Assembly (NCBI GenBank): GCA_031277335.1 | Contig: JAITMM010000175.1 | Location: 1-35,001 of the forward strand | Source: Tannerella sp. | GTDB taxonomy: Bacteria; Bacteroidota; Bacteroidia; Bacteroidales; Tannerellaceae | Reading direction: 5' to 3' | DNA length: 35,001 nt | Part shown: piece by piece, positions 33,710-35,001 of the stretch | Position numbering within the stretch: the first letter of the stretch is position 1 | Layout: each line of letters begins with the position of its first letter | Translations under genes and position numbers: made by a program | Notes under the pieces: model-generated | The model's input: only the letters and a program-made list of their open reading frames with translations | Databases searched by the model: none | What the model was told of the DNA's origin: nothing

Positions 33710-33769
33710 TATAACAATTTTTCAAATATTCACATTGTGCAAAAAAGCACTTAAATAAAATTTTAAATA

Positions 33770-35001
33770 ATGGATACACAATCGTTTAATGCAAATGAAG
33801 AGCAGGGAATCCGAAACGAGCCTGCAAAAATGAATGCGAATGCAGAAGAAGGTGCCGGCATTCGGCCCGGAACAGCAAACGGAAACAAACCGGATAACCC
33901 GTCAAATTATTCGGCCCCGGCAAGCGGTAACTTTCCGCCTCGCCCGTCAAACAATGACCGGCCTGATTTTTTTTCACGTAATCAATTAGCTATCAAAGCT
34001 ATTCTGATAGGCATGCTGACATTGTTGCTGATGATTCCAATGCTCCTGATCAACGAATTAATCAAGGAACGCGAGCAGACGGCCAATATGGCCACATCGG
34101 AAGTGAATCAGAAATGGAGTGGTTCACAGGTGATTAACGGTCCGATGCTGACCTTTCCCGTCTATGAGTTAGTTAAAAACATGGAAGGCAAGACTGAAAA
34201 AGCAATTTCAGCGATGCAAATTTTTCCTGAGGAGCTGAATATCAGGAGCGAAATAGAAACGCAGGACTTGAAGCGCGGTTTATACGAAATCGTGGTCTAT
34301 AACAGCACGATCGAGATTTCCGGCAGCTTCGTGTTGCCTGACGAGCTGAAAAATCTCTCTGACGAGGCCTTGAAGGACATTTTTTTTCAGGATGCGATGT
34401 TGAATATCGGCATTTCGGATCTGCGGGGCATCAGCGAGCAGGTGGAGGTGAAATGGGGAGATACGCAGATTTCGCTCGATCCCGGCATCAAGCAAGCCAA
34501 GTTGATTGAATCCGGCATTTCTGCGCCGGTCGATATACAGGCTTTGTTAAATGCTGAAACTGTGGCGTTTTCGATGACAATCAAACTAAAAGGATCGTCG
34601 GCATTGTATTTTGTGCCGCTGGGCAAAACGACGGTCGTCGAAATGCATTCAAATGCTACAACACCCAGTTTTACAGGCTCTTTCCTGCCTGTCGACCGCA
34701 ATGTGACCGACACGGGTTTTACGGCTGACTGGAAGGTGATGCACTTGAATCGCAATTATCCTCAGGTGATTACGGGAGATCGGTGGCAATATGATGTCGG
34801 AAATTCCGCATTCGGCGTGTCGATGTTAATGCCGGTGCAGCATTATCAAAAGTCCATGCGTTCAGTCAAATACGCCATTTTAATAATCTTGTTGACGTTT
34901 GTTGTCAGCTTTTTTGTGGAGATTTCGCAGAAAAAAAGTATCCATCCATTTCAGTATCTGTTGATTGGAGCGGCGCTCTGTCTATTCTATTCGTTGCTGA
35001 T
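33770..35001 (+). CDS. creD: CreD-family inner-membrane protein (partial, runs off window end)
   Basis: The reading frame from ATG 33770 stays open to the last base (about 410 residues seen). After an unusual polar N-terminal extension of about 70 residues rich in Asn, Pro, Gly and Ala, a first transmembrane helix (AILIGMLTLLLMIPMLLINE) is followed by KEREQTANMATSEVNQKWSG and GSQVINGPMLTFPV. These blocks, with NSTIEISGSFVLPDE, GISDLRGI and SFLPVDRNVTDTGFTADWKV, identify CreD (PF06123). A later helix begins at AILIILLTFVVSFF and YLLIGAALCLFYSLL. CreD is an inner-membrane protein controlled by CreBC in E. coli and tied to cell-envelope stress; here it sits behind a winged-helix gene instead. 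Confidence 0.9.
   Translation, partial: MDTQSFNANEEQGIRNEPAKMNANAEEGAGIRPGTANGNKPDNPSNYSAPASGNFPPRPSNNDRPDFFSRNQLAIKAILIGMLTLLLMIPMLLINELIKEREQTANMATSEVNQKWSGSQVINGPMLTFPVYELVKNMEGKTEKAISAMQIFPEELNIRSEIETQDLKRGLYEIVVYNSTIEISGSFVLPDELKNLSDEALKDIFFQDAMLNIGISDLRGISEQVEVKWGDTQISLDPGIKQAKLIESGISAPVDIQALLNAETVAFSMTIKLKGSSALYFVPLGKTTVVEMHSNATTPSFTGSFLPVDRNVTDTGFTADWKVMHLNRNYPQVITGDRWQYDVGNSAFGVSMLMPVQHYQKSMRSVKYAILIILLTFVVSFFVEISQKKSIHPFQYLLIGAALCLFYSLL

Noticed and set aside
1..35001. tRNA, rRNA, insertion sequences with transposase, integrase or attachment sites
   Set aside because: I saw no tRNA/rRNA-like stretch, no transposase or integrase reading, and no convincing long terminal repeats or flanking direct repeats.

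Overview
This window looks like chromosomal DNA of a member of the Bacteroidetes, most likely order Bacteroidales. The evidence is: promoters of the TTTG / TAnnTTTG type instead of TTGACA/TATAAT; few Shine-Dalgarno sites; several short-signal lipoproteins ending in a lipobox Cys; a DUF5916 outer-membrane protein; a Bacteroidetes-type leucine-rich-repeat lipoprotein; and a small regulator / membrane protein / CreD operon. I cannot name the genus from sequence alone.

Region 1 (1-3235) is a patchwork. It holds a cut-off helicase fragment, an intact AlbA/HATPase/winged-helix protein, a SIMPL-domain protein, the tail of a second AlbA-type gene, and an antisense HIRAN-domain remnant that runs into the end of an intact cvfB-like S1 gene. 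It reads as a spot of repeated insertion and decay.

Region 2 (4223-25225) is a large exopolysaccharide/capsule locus. A plus-strand head carries a Wza-like export lipoprotein, a Wzz-like chain-length protein, an NAD-sugar epimerase and a TagA/CpsF (GT26) transferase. It is followed by two divergent, paralogous GT4 transferases, a leucine-rich-repeat lipoprotein, two methyltransferases and two more GT4 enzymes. A minus-strand arm follows: LicD transferase, Wzx flippase, a Wzy-like polymerase, a metallophosphoesterase lipoprotein, and a second Wzy-like polymerase with a tail of nearly 500 residues, acidic and repetitive. UDP-glucose dehydrogenase closes the locus and would supply UDP-glucuronate. 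Together these cover precursor supply, assembly, decoration (methyl, phospho-substituents), flipping, polymerisation, length control and export. No initiating phosphoglycosyltransferase is seen in the window.

Region 3 (25235-31229) is housekeeping or metabolic: a DUF5916 outer-membrane protein, a YycJ/WalJ-like metallo-beta-lactamase-fold hydrolase, L-fucose isomerase, and a small protein of unknown function.

Region 4 (31230-35001) begins with a repeat-rich gap full of small palindromes. A consensus promoter there drives a very short leader with a hairpin and T-run, followed at once by an Abi_2/HEPN (AbiD/AbiF-type) gene. This arrangement resembles an RNA-antitoxin / HEPN-toxin unit and is one of the two most interesting items. 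The other is the tailed Wzy-like protein. The window ends in a CreD operon: membrane protein, winged-helix regulator, then CreD, which is cut by the window edge.
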